Origin: Rapana venosa
Lineage: Eukaryota; Mollusca; Gastropoda; Neogastropoda; Muricidae
Length of the DNA stretch: 64,000 nt
Assembly (NCBI GenBank): GCA_028751875.1
Contig: CM054167.1
Span: 24,232,393-24,296,392, forward strand
Direction of reading: 5' to 3'
This document shows, in pieces, positions 20,695-33,330 of the stretch. A model generated the notes under the pieces. The model saw nothing but the letters and a program-made list of their open reading frames with translations, was not told where the DNA came from and made no database searches. Position 1 is the stretch's first letter. Each line of letters opens with the position of its first letter. Both the position numbers and the translations under genes were made by a program.

Positions 20695-20785
20695 TCCTTC
20701 CTTCCTTCCATCTTTCGTCCCCTCCTTTCTTCTCCCCTTCCATCATTCCTTTCCTCCTTTCTTCCTTCCTTACGTCTTTCCATCC
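20695..20785. repeat. TTCC-rich tract
   Basis: About 90 bp of CCTT/TTCC sequence. Confidence 0.9.
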
Positions 20786-20789
20786 TTTC

Positions 20790-20830
20790 TTAATAATAAT
20801 AATAATAATAACAACAACAACAACAACAAC

Positions 20831-20882
<52 letters not shown>

Positions 20883-20935
20883 GCGCTGAATCTTGTAAAG
20901 CAACAAATCAAAGAGCTCAGATGACTTTTTTAAAT
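20790..20935 (-). mobile_element. AAT/AAC microsatellite with LINE-tail stub
   Basis: About 30 AAT/AAC triplets (20792-20882) are followed by TAGCGCTGAATCTTGTAAAGCA and AACAAATCAAAG. That junction is the same as at 13930-14015 and 58620-58690, so this is the extreme 3' end of the same LINE or a non-autonomous relative, on the minus strand. Confidence 0.7.
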
Positions 20936-20984
20936 TTAAATTTTTATTTAAAAAAAAATTATGCGTGTGTATGCGGTTTTTAAA

Positions 20985-21232
20985 ATTTTGTCATCTGTCA
21001 CCGGCACACAATGGCCTACTCTTCCGAAAAGCGGAACAAGATTTAACGTGTGCGCAAGATGTTCTGCATGCGTTCGAACACGGGCCTCGGTTTATAGTCT
21101 CATCCGAAGGACTTTGGCATTCAGTTCGATGTTTTTGTCAAACTGGGAAGAAAGGGCGAGGCTGGGAATTGAACCCAGAACCTCACGGTTTACTTGTTGG
21201 CAGGCGAACGTCTTAACCATCCTGCCACCTTC
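20985..21232 (-). mobile_element. tRNA-derived SINE family B, minus-strand copy
   Basis: On the minus strand the head reads GGTGGCAGGATGGTTAAGAC (A-box region) then GGTTCTGGGTTCAATTCCC (B box). The body shares the AAACCGAGGCCC and CGGAAGAGTAGGCCATTG-like ends with 12453-12718. Polymerase III promoter architecture is preserved. Confidence 0.8.
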
Positions 21233-21480
21233 CTTCCTTATTCCTGTCCATCCTTCCTTCTCTCCTTTCTGCCTTCCTGCCGTCTTCCCTTCCTTCCTTC
21301 TTTCTATTCTCCTTTCTTCCCCCCCCCCCCCTTGCTTCCTTCCTTACTTCCGTCCTCCTTTCTTTCCTTCGTTCAATTTCCCATTCCTCCTCCCTTCCTT
21401 TTCTTTCCTTCTTTTGTTCCTTTCTCCCTTCCCCCCCTCCCTCCCTCCCTCCCTCTTTCATTCTTTTCTTCCTTCCGCCT
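21233..21480. repeat. TTCC-rich tract
   Basis: TTCC/CCTT sequence with a C run at 21320-21331, directly after the SINE tail. No gene. Confidence 0.9.
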
Positions 21481-21899
21481 TCCATCCTTATTTCTTCAGG
21501 AACGAAGCAAACAATTTTTCTGGGGATGGGGGATAGTTTTGATGGGCACCTCAAATTTACCCATGGGGAAAAAAACTAAGGAGGGGTGTCAGTCAACGCA
21601 TCCACCGGTACTTTTTTGGGGGCTGTTTGTTTCGTTTTTTTTTTGTTTATTTGTTTTTTTTCTGGGGTTTTTTTTCCCATTTGTTTTTCCCCCTGTTTTT
21701 CCCTTTATCTTCGAAAGCCTTTACCTTCTTGAGCGTAGGACATAAAAGTAAAGGGAAAATGAAGAAATAAACAGCGTGGTAAATGAATGATGTATAAGGC
21801 TGGTGGGTTCGTTCTTTCTCATCCAGCGTCCCAGTGGCGGGTCTTTATGAATGGCCATAAGCGCTGGGGACCCGACTGAAATGAGGGCCTCTCTGTTGG

Positions 21900-22145
21900 C
21901 TGGTGTTTGCTTTCCAGTGTGTTTTTGTGTGTATGTGTGTGTGTGTGTTGTTGTGTGTGAGGTGGTTGTGTGTGTGTGTAGTGAGTGTGTTTGTGTGGTA
22001 CTGTGTGTGTTTGTTTGTTTATTTGTGGTTTGTGTGTGTGTGGGGTGGTGGTTTTTGCAACTGTGAGTGTGCGGGGCCGCGGCGGGAACGGCAGGAGAGA
22101 AAAGGAGAGAGGAGAAAAAGAGGAAAAAGAGAGGGAAGAGAGAAG
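21900..22145. repeat. TG microsatellite and purine tract
   Basis: TG/TTG tracts at 21917-22053 then GGAGA purine sequence. The neighbouring 21540-21900 stretch holds nothing recognised. Confidence 0.85.
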
Positions 22146-22399
22146 GAGAGAAGAGTGTTTGTGAATTTGTTCGTTTTATTTTTAGAATTTTTTTTAAAAA
22201 ACCCCGCCGATTCTTTATATGATGCCCAATTTAAAAAATTTTTCAGTGCGTAAAAGACTACATGAGATGATAGATATGATGAAGAGGGGTGTTTTAGTGA
22301 TGAAGTGATGGTAACGATTTCCATTTCTTTATTGTCCCAAAAGGAAAGAAGAAGATGGGAAATAGAAAGAAAATGTTGGGAAAATTATGTAAAGAGGGA

Positions 22400-22910
22400 G
22401 GTGGGAGGCGGGAAGGAAAGGAAGGGGGGAAAAAAAAACCCCCCCAAAAGGAAACAAATTTGAAATGAGGAGCCCCCCCTATTTTAAACAAAAAGAAATG
22501 CCAAAAAACAAAAAAAAATCCCCCCCGCAAAGCACAAAAAAATCTTTTAAAAAGGAGGGAAAAAGAAAAGAGGGGGTAAGGGGGTTGTTTGGGGGTGGTT
22601 TGGGGGGGGGGGGGGGGGGGGGAAAACCCCTTTGGTTAAAATGCAAGGGGAAAAAGGGGGGGAAAAAAAACAATAAAGGGTTTCCCGGCCCGTCTTTAAA
22701 AGCGGGGAAAATAAAAACGGGTTTTTTAAAAACCCCCCAACTGAACCAAACCAAAAAAATTTTGGGGTTTTAAAAAAAAAAGCCCCCACGGCCCCCAAAA
22801 AACCCAAGCCAAAAAAAAAACAACCCCCTTCCCCCCCCCCCCCGCCCTCCCCCCAAAGGGGAAAAAAATCTGCAAAAGGAGGGGCTAAAACCCCGTCCAA
22901 GAAAAAGAAA
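22400..22910. other. Homopolymer-dominated stretch
   Basis: Consecutive A, C and G runs, including about 22 G near 22601-22622. Probably damaged consensus over a purine-rich repeat; no feature can be supported. Confidence 0.6.
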
Positions 22911-23099
22911 AAAGGGGATTTTAATTTTTTTATTAATATTTTTTGTCTTGTTTTTGTCTGTGTTTTTTTCGTTCTGTCTGTTTATTTTTTGTTTTGTTTT
23001 CCTCCCACTCTTTTGTGATGCCAAAATGACTCTGCCAGGGAGGGGGAAGGGCCAGGGTGCCAAAGGCGAGGGGAGAGAGGGAGGGGAAAAAAGAGACGC

Positions 23100-24650
23100 T
23101 TTTTCGCTTTGACCAATTTATTGCATTTTCCCAAAGGGGGGCCTATTGACAAGGGGGTTTAAACCGCTTTCTTTTTTTTAAATACAAAAAAATACAAAAA
23201 AAAATCACATGATGCATTTAACATAAGAAAACCAAAAAACCAAAAAAAAGAGTCTTATAACGGAACGACTTTAAACTCTGACGTAAACTCGTTTTTAAAA
23301 TGAAAACAAAGTAAACAAGGATGAACAATAGGAACCAATAAGCAATAACTAAAATAATGAAAAGAACTTTTTAAATGCTTATTTGACCATCTTTGACGTA
23401 TGTGAAATTTTTTAAAAATATTCTTTGTGGAGACAAAAAAGCGTAAATTTAAAAGTTTCTTTTTGGTTTTTCACAAAAAGCTGGAGTTTCATAATTAAAA
23501 TGTTCTTTATTTATCACAAATTTTAAACAATTGGGGGGGCTTAGCGGGAAGTCTTAATTTCAGTGCTTCGCAAAAAATTTTTTCAACCCATTTGATCCAA
23601 AATCATCACGGGGCGATAAGATAGAAAAATCTTGCCTTTGGAAGTTTCTAGATTGGAACACCCCCAAAAAGTTTTCACGTAGGAAAAAGTATGATTTTCA
23701 GAAACAGGAAATGCACTTCATACAAGAATATACCCCCACATGGGGATGGAACGGTGGACGTCTATTGAAACCATTTTTTTGCTTGAAGCCGGTGTTCTTA
23801 GTCGAAAAACGATAAAATTTTTGATGCCATTTGTCGTGCTATCGAAGATACTTTTCCGCTTGAAAAAACATCTTAAACGAAAAAAACCCGTATTTTCTTT
23901 ACTTTCCCTGTCCAGTGCCAAATTTTTTTTTTAAATGAAACAAATGAGTTGTCTTTTTAAAATTTGAAATAAACCCTGCTCGCTACTATTTCCGAGACAA
24001 CCCCGATTAAAAAATTTTGAAAAAACTTTAATTGTTGGCCTTTTTCTTCCCCAAAACCCGTAAACAAGTAAAACTTAATAAACGAAACTTAAAAATACCC
24101 TGGAATTTTCAGTTTTTTAGCCAGTCTTATCCTTAACCGAAAAATTTTGTTTTTAAGGATACCCGTTTTCTCCATATTACAATTTTGAGAAAGTTTGGGG
24201 ACGAAAGTTTCAAAAAATGCGATTCCCTCTTCCTTTAATATATTAGTTGGTTTTGTAAACCTAGTACCTGTCAGACAAAAAACATTCTGGCAAATAGTAG
24301 TAAAAATACCTCCATTCCTCTGAGATAAACGAATAATATTTTTTTTTTTTTTTTAATTAAACGGCAATTTCGTTTACAAAAAAAGAAAATAATTGTGGTT
24401 TAATATACACCCTGTTCACGCCTTTTGGACATTCGAAATATTCCAATAATCAACCCCTGCGCGTACACACTAAAGATTTATATAACTTTTTAGGCCATAT
24501 AAATTTACCGTTTATTCCATTTTTCGCAAAACATCCATAAAATTACTTTAAAACAGAATCGAAGCCTTACAAAAAATCGCCAAATGCAACAATATTTTTT
24601 TTTATTTGATTGCAAGTTTTTTTAAACAATAGAGTATAGGGTGAAAAAAG
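23100..24650. other. AT-rich unassigned stretch
   Basis: About 1.5 kb with lower repeat content than its surroundings. Short frames of ordinary composition exist on both strands near 23720-23930 (minus frame includes VSIDVHRSIPMWGYILV), but I cannot assign either to a family. Could be a damaged transposon. Confidence 0.35.
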
Positions 24651-24699
24651 ACAGAGTACAAAAAATTTTTCTCGAAACCTGCTTGTTCTTCAAGCGTTT

Positions 24700-25060
24700 T
24701 TCATGAGAAGAGAGAGAGAAGAGAGGAGAAGAAGAAGGGAGGGAGAGAGGAGAGAGAGAGAAGAGAAGGGAGAGAGAGGGGGGCAGGGAGAAGGAAAAAC
24801 CCGAAAACAGAAAGAAAAAGGAGAAGTGGTGTGTGTGGTGTGGTGTGTGGTGTTGTGTGGGGTGTGTGTGTGTGTGGAGAAAAGGGAAAAAGAAGGGGGA
24901 AGGAGAGGAGATTTTCAAGAAAGGAAGAAACAAATTATCTATCAATCATTACATCTACATCTACTTCATCATCTATCTATCATCACTATTATCTATTACT
25001 ATCTAGTGGTGTGTGTGTGGAAAGAGAGAGAGACACCCACACTCACAAACACAAAAGACA
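24700..25060. repeat. GA, TG and ATCT microsatellites
   Basis: GA at 24706-24790, TG at 24828-24876, ATCT-like at 24938-25003, TG and GA again to about 25032. Confidence 0.9.
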
Positions 25061-28000
25061 AAGATTCTTCGCGATATTTCACAGAATAAAAAGGCCAACA
25101 AACGAACTTTGCCCCCCCCCCTTCCTCTAAAACCCCCCCCCTTCCCCCCACCCACCCCCAAAAATGTGGGAACCCTGCGATTCAAAAAAAATATCGCATT
25201 TTCAGAAACATGATGATCACCCCTCCCCCGTTTTACAGAGAAGGCATCACGAACACCCTTCAAATGGCGAAGCAGTGGGTGGGTCCCTCAGGGAATGACC
25301 TAGGACACTTATCGTCGACTGTCCTTTTCGGGGCTTTTGGGGGTCCCAAGGGAAGCGTTGGTCTATGGCTGCGTGGTGTGGATTTTAAATCGGAAATGAA
25401 GGTATCGAAATCGCTCGCGGGGAAGCAAAAGGGGATAACGGGCCTTTCATTTCACTTTCCCCCCCAAAAAAAATGTCTCGTCGTTAATCATCATCGTCTT
25501 CATCATCGTCGTTTTTCGTTGTCTCCTCCTCCTCCCTCACGTCGTTGTCGTGTCGTCGTCGTCTCATCCACATTACTGGGTTTGAAGCGGTTTAAGGGGG
25601 GGCGAAAAAGGTTTCATACGCAAACATTTTTAACTGGGGAAAACCCCGGGGCTTGGCCGGGAAAGAAAAAAAAGTCTCGTCGGTCGTCGGCCCTCACTCA
25701 CATCACACAATCACCACCATCACCACCCCACCATCACCAAACCAAACCACCCACCACCCCACCCCCCACCCCACCCCCCACAAACCCACCACCTCAAAGC
25801 CAGCAGCAGCAGCAGCAACAACAACAACAACAACCCCAAAAAACAACAAAAAACCAAAAAAACCAGCAACAACCAACCCTTTTGCGTATCTCGAAATACT
25901 GGAAGTAAAAATTTTTGCACGTTTTTACAACACGGGCCTTTAAAAACCGCCCGAAAATCGAAGTTTCCCGCGGACAGGGGGAAAAAGAACTCAAGGGGCA
26001 CAACTGCAAACCCAAATGGAAGCAAGGGCGGTAACTCCCAAAAACCGGAGGAGGCCAAAAGGAGGAAAGACGTCCGGAAAAAAAGAAGGTTGAAGAACAA
26101 TCAGAGAGAGAGAAGGAGGAAAAGAGAGAGGGAGGAAAAGGGAAAGGGGGGGGGGGGAAGGAGGGGGGAGGAGGGGGGGAAAGGGAATTTTTGGGGTATA
26201 AAGGAAACCATAGGAAAATGGGGGGGAAAAGGGCGGGGAGAAGGGGGAAAGAGGGGAAGGGAACGGAACTTCAAAAGGGGTTAATTTACATCATCAGCCT
26301 TTGGCCAAAAACTTTTTAAAAAGGGCGAAGGAAAGAGAAAGAAAATAGGCCCCTTCTACAGGTTTTGATAGATCGGGCAACCCCCTTTGGCATGCAGGGG
26401 GGAAAAAAGGACGGGAAAAAGAAAAGGGGGGGAAAGGGGAAAAACCCGCAGACAACAACGGGGGGGGGCGCCCCCCACCCCGGCGGGGGAGGGGAAAATT
26501 TTCCCAAAAGGAATGCCCTTCGAACCCCCTAACCCCAATTCTCAAAAAAAACTGGTTTTTAAAACACACTTTCGGATTTTCCCACGGAAAAGAAACCCAA
26601 ACCCCGTCCTTACATGCACAAAAAAAACCCCCAAAAACGATCCACTGCCAAAAGGGGCCCTTGAAGCTGCTGGTACATCCTGGATTTTCTTTTCACTGCC
26701 TTTCTTGTCCGAAATGAGCTGGGTTCTCGACCCTGCAGGCGTTCTGAAACCCTGTCTGGGGGGCGGCGAGTCCCCGGGAACCCCCCTTGGGTGTGGCGGT
26801 CTGTGTTGTAATCCCTCGGGGCCTTAACTCCCCATTGCTTAAAAGTGGTTTTTTTTTTGGGGAGAGTTGGCCCAAGCCCAATCCCGAAGACCCATTGCAG
26901 GAAAAGCGTTCAGCTCATGAGGGGGGGTTTCCTTTGAACGGAACCTTGATAAAAGCAAAAAAAAACCCCCCCCCCACAACCAAAAAAACCCCCCCCAAGA
27001 TATGAACCCCGGGGGTAAGAAGCAGAAAATTGCTATGAACTTCCCAGGGCAAGACTTTTTACGGGTAATTGTGATAAAGAAGCCGGGGAAAAAAAGGTTC
27101 AAAAAGGGAAAATTCTGGGGAGAAGAAGAAGGGATAGTAATAATGATGAGTGAAGAAAAAAAAAGGGGGGAAAAAGGGGGAAAAGGGAAAACAGAAAAAG
27201 GGAAGGCGAGGGGAAACAAAGGGCGCTGGGGAAAGTGGGAAAAGAAGAGAACTAGGAGGAGAAAGGGGGGAAAGGAGAAAACATGATGACGAAAAAAGAA
27301 ACCCTTTGTTTGACGAATCCCCCCCCCCACCCAGCATTTTTTTCTCACTATAACAGAAGAAACACTGAATAATTAGAAAAAAGGTTTTGGTGAAATCGTT
27401 AAACTTCCCAGCCTTGGGGTTTACATTTGAACATTTTTCAAATTTTTCTTTTGAGTTTTACACTTAAAAAAATATTGGAATTTACTGTCTCAAAAAACCA
27501 TTATTTAATTATCTTTTGCCCCATTTGCAAAATAGGGGACAAAAAAACAACAACAAAACTAAACCCCCCAAAAATCCCCATTCCAGGGAAAAAAAACCCG
27601 TTTTCCCCCTGCTTTTGAGCTGGCTTTAATCAGTTTTTTTAAAGCCTCAACATCGCGTTTGTGTGTTAAAAAATGAAAAAAAGGGCGTTTGAATTTTATA
27701 GGCTGTTCCCCCGGAAAAAATTTTTTTTTTTTTTTTTCATATTTTTTTTTGGTTTTTGATTTTTGTTTGTAGTATGCAATTCATGCGTCTGGTTTTGTAC
27801 CCTTCTGTCATGTACGGTTTCTTGTGAACTGTATTTCTATATTTTCCCCCCTAATTCTTTTCCATTTTTTTTTTGGGCTTTTTCCTACTCGTCTGTTTTT
27901 TCTGCGGGGCATGTTTGTCTGTAATCTCTTTCTCTCCCTCTCTCCTCCCCCTCTTCTGACCTGTCCTGTCTTGTCTCCTCTCTCTCCCTCGTCTGTCCTG

Positions 28001-28140
28001 ATTTCCTCTCTCTCTCACTCTCTCTCTCTCTCTCTCCTCGGGGCCGATCATGTAAGGAAGGGAAGAGTACGAAATTGCCAGATTTTTGGTATTGTAGCTA
28101 GTTTTAAGTGGCCTTAGTTTTTCATTGTTTTTTACATTAG
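25061..28140. other. Low-quality accessory stretch
   Basis: Contains CCA-rich sequence (25695-25800), a short CAG/CAA tract (25801-25831), G-rich purine sequence (26100-26280 and 27120-27290), T-rich sequence near 27700 and CT tracts (27925-28037). The non-repeat pieces at 25230-25640 and 26640-26940 have ordinary composition but no frame I can recognise. Confidence 0.5.
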
Positions 28141-28500
28141 ATAAGGAGGAGGGGAAACCCCCGCATTTGTATGGGCGTCGTGGGACATTTGCGGCAGTTT
28201 TCCCCTGCTTCATGAAACGGGCGAATTTAAATCGCCATTCGGACCTCCATCCTGACGCTAAAAAGCAGGCGAAGGGGTGCTTGTAGGACTGCCCCTCATA
28301 TCTTTTCGGGGGGGGGCCTTTTTTGCTTCGGTGGTGATGTGGAGCCAACCCTGGCCCCCTCCCCAAATCCGCAGGCCAAGGACGAAAATTGAGGAAAAAC
28401 CCTTGACAGTGTGCTGGTGGTGAAGCACCATAGCGGGAAAAAGTGCAGGGAAAACTAAAGCCAGTGCGATGGACCGCCGCAACCTACAACCTACACGTAG
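28141..28500. other. Unassigned stretch before the LINE
   Basis: Mixed composition with a G run at 28309-28316. Possibly the 5' UTR of the LINE that follows; nothing in it proves this. Confidence 0.3.
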
Positions 28501-28599
28501 ACAGGATTTCCCCTACAGTGGCTCCTGAGTGACATTACCAATGACGACCAAGTTGGAGAAAGTGGGAAACCAATTAAAGGGCAAAAACGGAGAATGAAG

Positions 28600-29110
28600 A
28601 ACAGATACATTTGTTGACAACGGGTTTTTGATCCCTAAAGGAGGAAATGTGTGGTATCAGAAAGATGTGAACAACTTAGGGCGAAAATGTTGCGTTAAAA
28701 AAATCAAATACAAAACTAATGGACAGAGGGGAAAAAACTAAAAGAAAGCAGACGATCAGAAGGCCGGTCAAGACGAAAAACATAAAAATTCTGGCATGGA
28801 AAAGAAAAATAACGAGACGAGCTCATTGGAAATGTTCGTGAAAAATCTTCTTTCAGAAAAAAAAGGATTAGCGATGTTAATTTTGTAGGTGCACGGATAA
28901 ATTCTAAACCCCAAATCTCCCTTATTGCCAGGTTTGTTTTTTATCAAGATAAGCTTAGAATTGAAGGCTAAAAATCGTTTTAAAGGTTCAAAGGGTTTTT
29001 TTTAGACGAGATTTTTTCCCAAAACTGTTAAGATATTAGGACAATCTGACCCCAACTTGAAGGTGCTAGGGCAGGGGAAAAAAAAAGTAGAATGGTCTTT
29101 GATATTTGAT
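28600..29110 (+). pseudogene. L1-type ORF1 (RNA-binding protein) remnant
   Basis: In LINE-1-like elements this product is an RNA-binding coiled-coil protein that coats the transcript. Visible pieces in order are SEGRSRRK (28756-28779), matching the conserved LEGRSRRNN signature, then after a frameshift NIKIL, then IARFVFYQDKLRIE (28924-28965) and FKGSKGFF with DEIFPK (28980-29030). The last two match the C-terminal domain pattern I-ARF-Y-D ... LKGSK ... DFP. A predicted coiled coil should lie before 28750. Several indels break the frame. Confidence 0.65.
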
Positions 29111-29439
29111 CATAAAGCGAAAGGATGACCCTTTAAAGATCTTCAAGAAGGGGATAGCTTGTTGGGCCGCCCAAACAATCATCCTGCCATAGCTCAATTT
29201 ACAGGGGGGGGAGGGAAAAGTAAAAAGACACCCGGGACTCAGCCTCTTAGACACCATGTAAAGGGCTTTCCAAGTCAGGGTTGATCGGAGGGTGACCTTC
29301 ACCACAAACAGGGCAAACAAAGACATCGATTTGACCCACAGCAAAAAAAAAGCACCATGAGTTTGTAGGGACTTTTAAAAGAGCCTTCTTAACCCTGTTG
29401 AAACATAAATGCCTGTTTGTCATGTCAATTAATTTTTAA

Positions 29440-32400
29440 AATGTCGTCTAGGCTGTGGATCAATGGGAAAGTGGGAAAACAGATAAAACAAATAAAACTT
29501 TTTTATTTTGTTTGGAAGTAAATGGATTTTTGTCAAAAAAAATTGTGAAGAGATTTTGTATCTTATGTCGTAGCTTTGACTTTAAACTGACAGAAACGGT
29601 TTCCTGGAAAATGTCCAGCCCAAGTTTTACTGGGTTTCAGGCCTTTTGTAAGTCAGCAAAAAAGTTAAACCACAAGGGAGCGATCTTTGGGTTTAGTTTG
29701 TTTAATAAGGGTGAGTTATCGCCTTTGTGAATTGTTTAGATGTTCCTTATCCTAAATTTTTCATTTTTCTTGTGACAAATCTCTGTTTGACAGCAAGAAA
29801 TGTTTTTTCTTTTCTGGGTAATCCCACCTGAAGGTTTTCCCCCCTTTTAACATTTTGCAATGATAAAGGAAAAGCAGTTTGGGAAAATGTTTGTAAAAAG
29901 TGTGGTGCATGGATGAAGTAGAAAAAACTATTGGGGGACTTAAAAGAGACCTCAAACTTTTCTTTTTCAGCAGGGAAAAATACTTTATTCAGATGCCAAG
30001 TAAAAGTATGTTCCCCCGCCAACGTAATTCAAAAGATGTTTATCAAAAAATGGTAAATTACATTGAATATGGCACGCTCTTAGTTTACAAATTCTAAATG
30101 GCATGTAATGGGACCCAAAAAGGCCGCAACATACATCTCTGAGAGGGGTGGTGTTAAGATTTTTTTTTAAGTCAGATGATTTGTCTCTCAATTTTGACTC
30201 ATGTTGTTTGTTTGTTCTGAGCTTTGTTTTCCCATCACCTTCTTTAATTATTTAATCCATTATAATCAGAGGTGGCAGAAGCCCTGTTATGGAAAAGTTT
30301 GTATGGGAGAAAACAAACCTCATTTAAAAGAAAACCCAGGTGTGAACATGTTGAAATTTTTTTTTTGCCTTTCGAGATTGATGAGAAAATTAAAAGGTTT
30401 TGATTTGTTTAAAAAGGTTTCATAAAACCGGCTGATTGTTGAAGAAACAACAATCAATAAAAGGTCCATCAATGATACTTGGTTTGAAATAATGAAAAGT
30501 ATGAAAATAAAGGGCAGAAAACTTCTGAAACTTCCGAAAAACATTTAAGAAATGAGGGCAAAAAGTGTACGGTCCCCAAAAAAAAGGGGAAATAAATGCT
30601 GCTAACGAAAAAAAGAAAAGTTAAAAAAACCTTATTGCGAATTTAGTCATCTATCTCCTCAAACCCGTTGAAAAGTGTTTAAAAGGCGTCATTTGAAAAA
30701 GTACCAAAAAATGAAAATCATTTAAATGGTCAACATTTTAAAACCTGTTGGAGAAAACTCATTAGCCAACCCATGATTACTGTGTTGACGTGTGGGAAAG
30801 AGGAGATTTTGATCGTCCCATATCTAAAAGAAATTTAGGGGGCCTTAGAAATTAAGACTGAGAAAACAGCCGGTCCCGACAAAACATTGGTGAAAAGCTA
30901 AAATATGGGGGAAAATTTGTGCTTTTCCTTCAAAACTATTCAAAAAAAGTTTTGTGTGGCTTTTTAATAACGGGCTGAATCTATAATTTAACATTGCAAA
31001 AAAGGGTGGGTTTTTATCCCCCAAAACACCGGGGAAAATTTTCTACAACTAAGTTAAGATATATATACTAATTAAAATAGACAGGAATGGGTTTTTTGAA
31101 GAATAAATTACGAGAGCACCAAGCTGGTTTTAAAAAAGAGGGTTCCCCCCCATAGATAATGTTTCTTCTTGCTTTTACGAAACAGTTGCCAAACCCTTTG
31201 CTCTATGAAATTTTACTTTGGCTTTGATTTTGTTAAACAGGGAAATTGTTTGGCCCAAATTCCCTGAAAAATGGTGTGAAGGGGGAAACTTTTACGATGT
31301 TTTGGGGCCTGTATCAGAATGAAGAAGCGAAAAAAGATGTGGGGAAATAAAAGGAAATGACTAAAAACTGTACCCCCGGTTTAAACAGGGGTGTAAAGTA
31401 GCCCCTTTTGTTTTTTTGTTTTTTCAAGGTTACCAGAGCTCATCAAAAATTTGGAAAACTGGGCCACTTTTTCCCCCCAAATTCTCAAGTTTTTTATTCT
31501 TTGCTTGCTGGATTTAAAAATGCTTCTGAAACGTTGAGGGGTTACAAAAACATTTTAAAAGCTTAAACAATGCTGCAACAACATGTCTTTAAAGGTAATC
31601 GAGTAAGATAAACTTTATTCAGAAAAAGGGGGTATTTTGTGCTCTGAAAAAAGTTGTCAATGGAAATATCTGCCCCGTGTAAGTTTAATATTTGGAATCG
31701 TTTTTCTACTAAGCTTAGTTCACAACTGCATTAAAGATCTGGCAATCAGGTAAACGAAGCTTGATTTTTTGTTTAAAAAACACGAAAAATTAATAAAAAC
31801 CTTTTACTGTTTATTAAATATTTGAGCCAAATCCCCCCCCACTTGTTTTAGGTTCAAAATTTGGGGCTTGGTGCAGCGAACTCATTTTGAATCATGCCCT
31901 CTTTGCTTTTAAAGCAGTTTTTTTTTAGATAGACTACACCTAATGATCTTTTTTAATGAAACTAATATTTCCCCCTCTCTGTTTAAAGCTGCGTAAGTGC
32001 ATTTTAATATTTGGGTTAAGATTCTGCAAAGAAAGGGGCAGGCTACCTTTTAAATCCTCAAGATCTTTGATCTAGATTTAAAGGGAAAAACAACGGGCAA
32101 CACAAAACGAAACCCGTTTTTGGAACGGGGGTTTTATTTTTTGGCCAATCAAGGAGCGGAAAATTAGGAGTTTAAAAACGCTTCAGCAAAGAAGTTGACT
32201 GCCGATGGCGCAATGGAGTGATCATATACAAACAGGAAAAATTTCAAATGTCAGACAATATATAAGTTCGCATGATTCAAAAATTAACTAAAACTGAAGG
32301 GAAAAACATTTGAAAAGAATTAAACAAAATTCCGACTTGGTGTATAGATATAAAAGTTCATTAAATTCAGATACAGAGAACAAGGGGACGACCTCAGGCT

Positions 32401-32630
32401 GCTAGCCCCTTATGTAAGCAAACACCAAAAGGATGAATACATTTGTGTTTGCTGTCCATTTTTTAGGGTTGGCGAATACCCCTGTTAAAATGATAGACAG
32501 CCTAATTCATTTAGTCTTTTACCCTGCAAAAGCTCCTGAGGTTTTGGGCACCCACTTTATATTTTTTACTTTCAAATAAAGGGGATAATGTTATCCTAAG
32601 TGAAAAATTGTAGCGCTTTGTTTCGAAACA
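29440..32630 (+). pseudogene. LINE ORF2 (endonuclease and reverse transcriptase) remnant
   Basis: The endonuclease region includes SFDFKLTETVSW and FTGFQAFCKSAKKL (about 29567-29672), as in the LTET/PGF part of LINE endonucleases. The reverse transcriptase shows KTAGPD (30863-30880), REHQAGFK (31111-31134), KNGVKG near 31268, NRGVK near 31384 and a C-terminal LKTLQQRS (about 32174-32196). The polymerase FADD/YADD box expected near 31490-31530 is not readable, and frames change repeatedly. Nothing intact is encoded as given. Confidence 0.75.
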
Positions 32631-32764
32631 TTTGTCTTGAGGTGGGTGTTGTGTTTTTTGTTTTTTTTTTTTTTAAACAAAAAACAAAACAGTTCGGGAA
32701 CCCCCTTCAATGGGCCAATGGCCTTTTTGTGAATAAATCATTATTCGAGTTCGATTGGGAGTTC

Positions 32765-33330
32765 TCTCTCTCTCTCTCTTTCCCCCTCTTCTCTCTTCAC
32801 CTCCATCCTTCTCCCCTCTCCCCTCCTCTCTTCTCTCCTCCTCTCTCTCCTCTCTCTCTGATCTCTCCCTTCCCCTCTCGCCCCCATCTATCTGCTTCTC
32901 TGTGTCGTCTCTGTCTTTTTTTTTGCAATACCTCTTCCCACATCACAAAATCAGATAATCCTCTCTCTCTCTGTTTTCTCTCTGTCTGTTTCCTCTGGCT
33001 CTGTCTGTTTTTCTCTGTCTGGCTCCCGTCTCTCTCTCTCTCTTCTATATGTACCCTTACTTTCTCCCATTTTTCATTCTTATCTGTTTTTGTTTTTGGT
33101 TTGACTTTCCTCCCGTTCCTCCCTCTTTTTCCCTCTCTCCTCTCTCTTCTCTCTCCTCTCTCTCCTCTCTCTCTCTCTCCTCTGTCTGCCGTCTCTCTCT
33201 CTCTCCTCTATCTCTCTCTGGCTCTTCTCTCTCTCTCCTCTCGCTGTCCCCTCCTCTCTCTCCTCCTCTCCTCTCTTCTCCCATTCCTCCTCTCTCTCTC
33301 CTCTCTCTCCCTCCCCCTCCTTCCTGAATC
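32765..33330. repeat. CT polypyrimidine tract
   Basis: About 560 bp of CT/CTC with TCTG; frames on both strands are SL or RE low complexity. Confidence 0.9.

Larger units (their letters stand above)
28500..32700 (+). mobile_element. Near full-length two-ORF LINE, frameshifted
   Basis: An ORF1 remnant (about 28600-29110) is followed by an ORF2 remnant (about 29440-32630) in the order expected for a non-LTR retrotransposon: ORF1, endonuclease, reverse transcriptase, C-terminal segment. Total coding span (~4 kb) is close to that of an intact element. Frameshifts occur every few tens of codons, as in the surrounding damaged consensus, so the genomic copy may be less broken than it looks. The 3' end lies before the CT tract at 32765. 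The clade is uncertain; the L1-type ORF1 points to the L1/Tx1 group or a relative. Confidence 0.72.

Noticed and set aside
23720..23935. Possible transposase piece on the minus strand
   Set aside because: One short ordinary-composition frame in low-quality sequence; both strands look equally plausible and no catalytic motif is visible.
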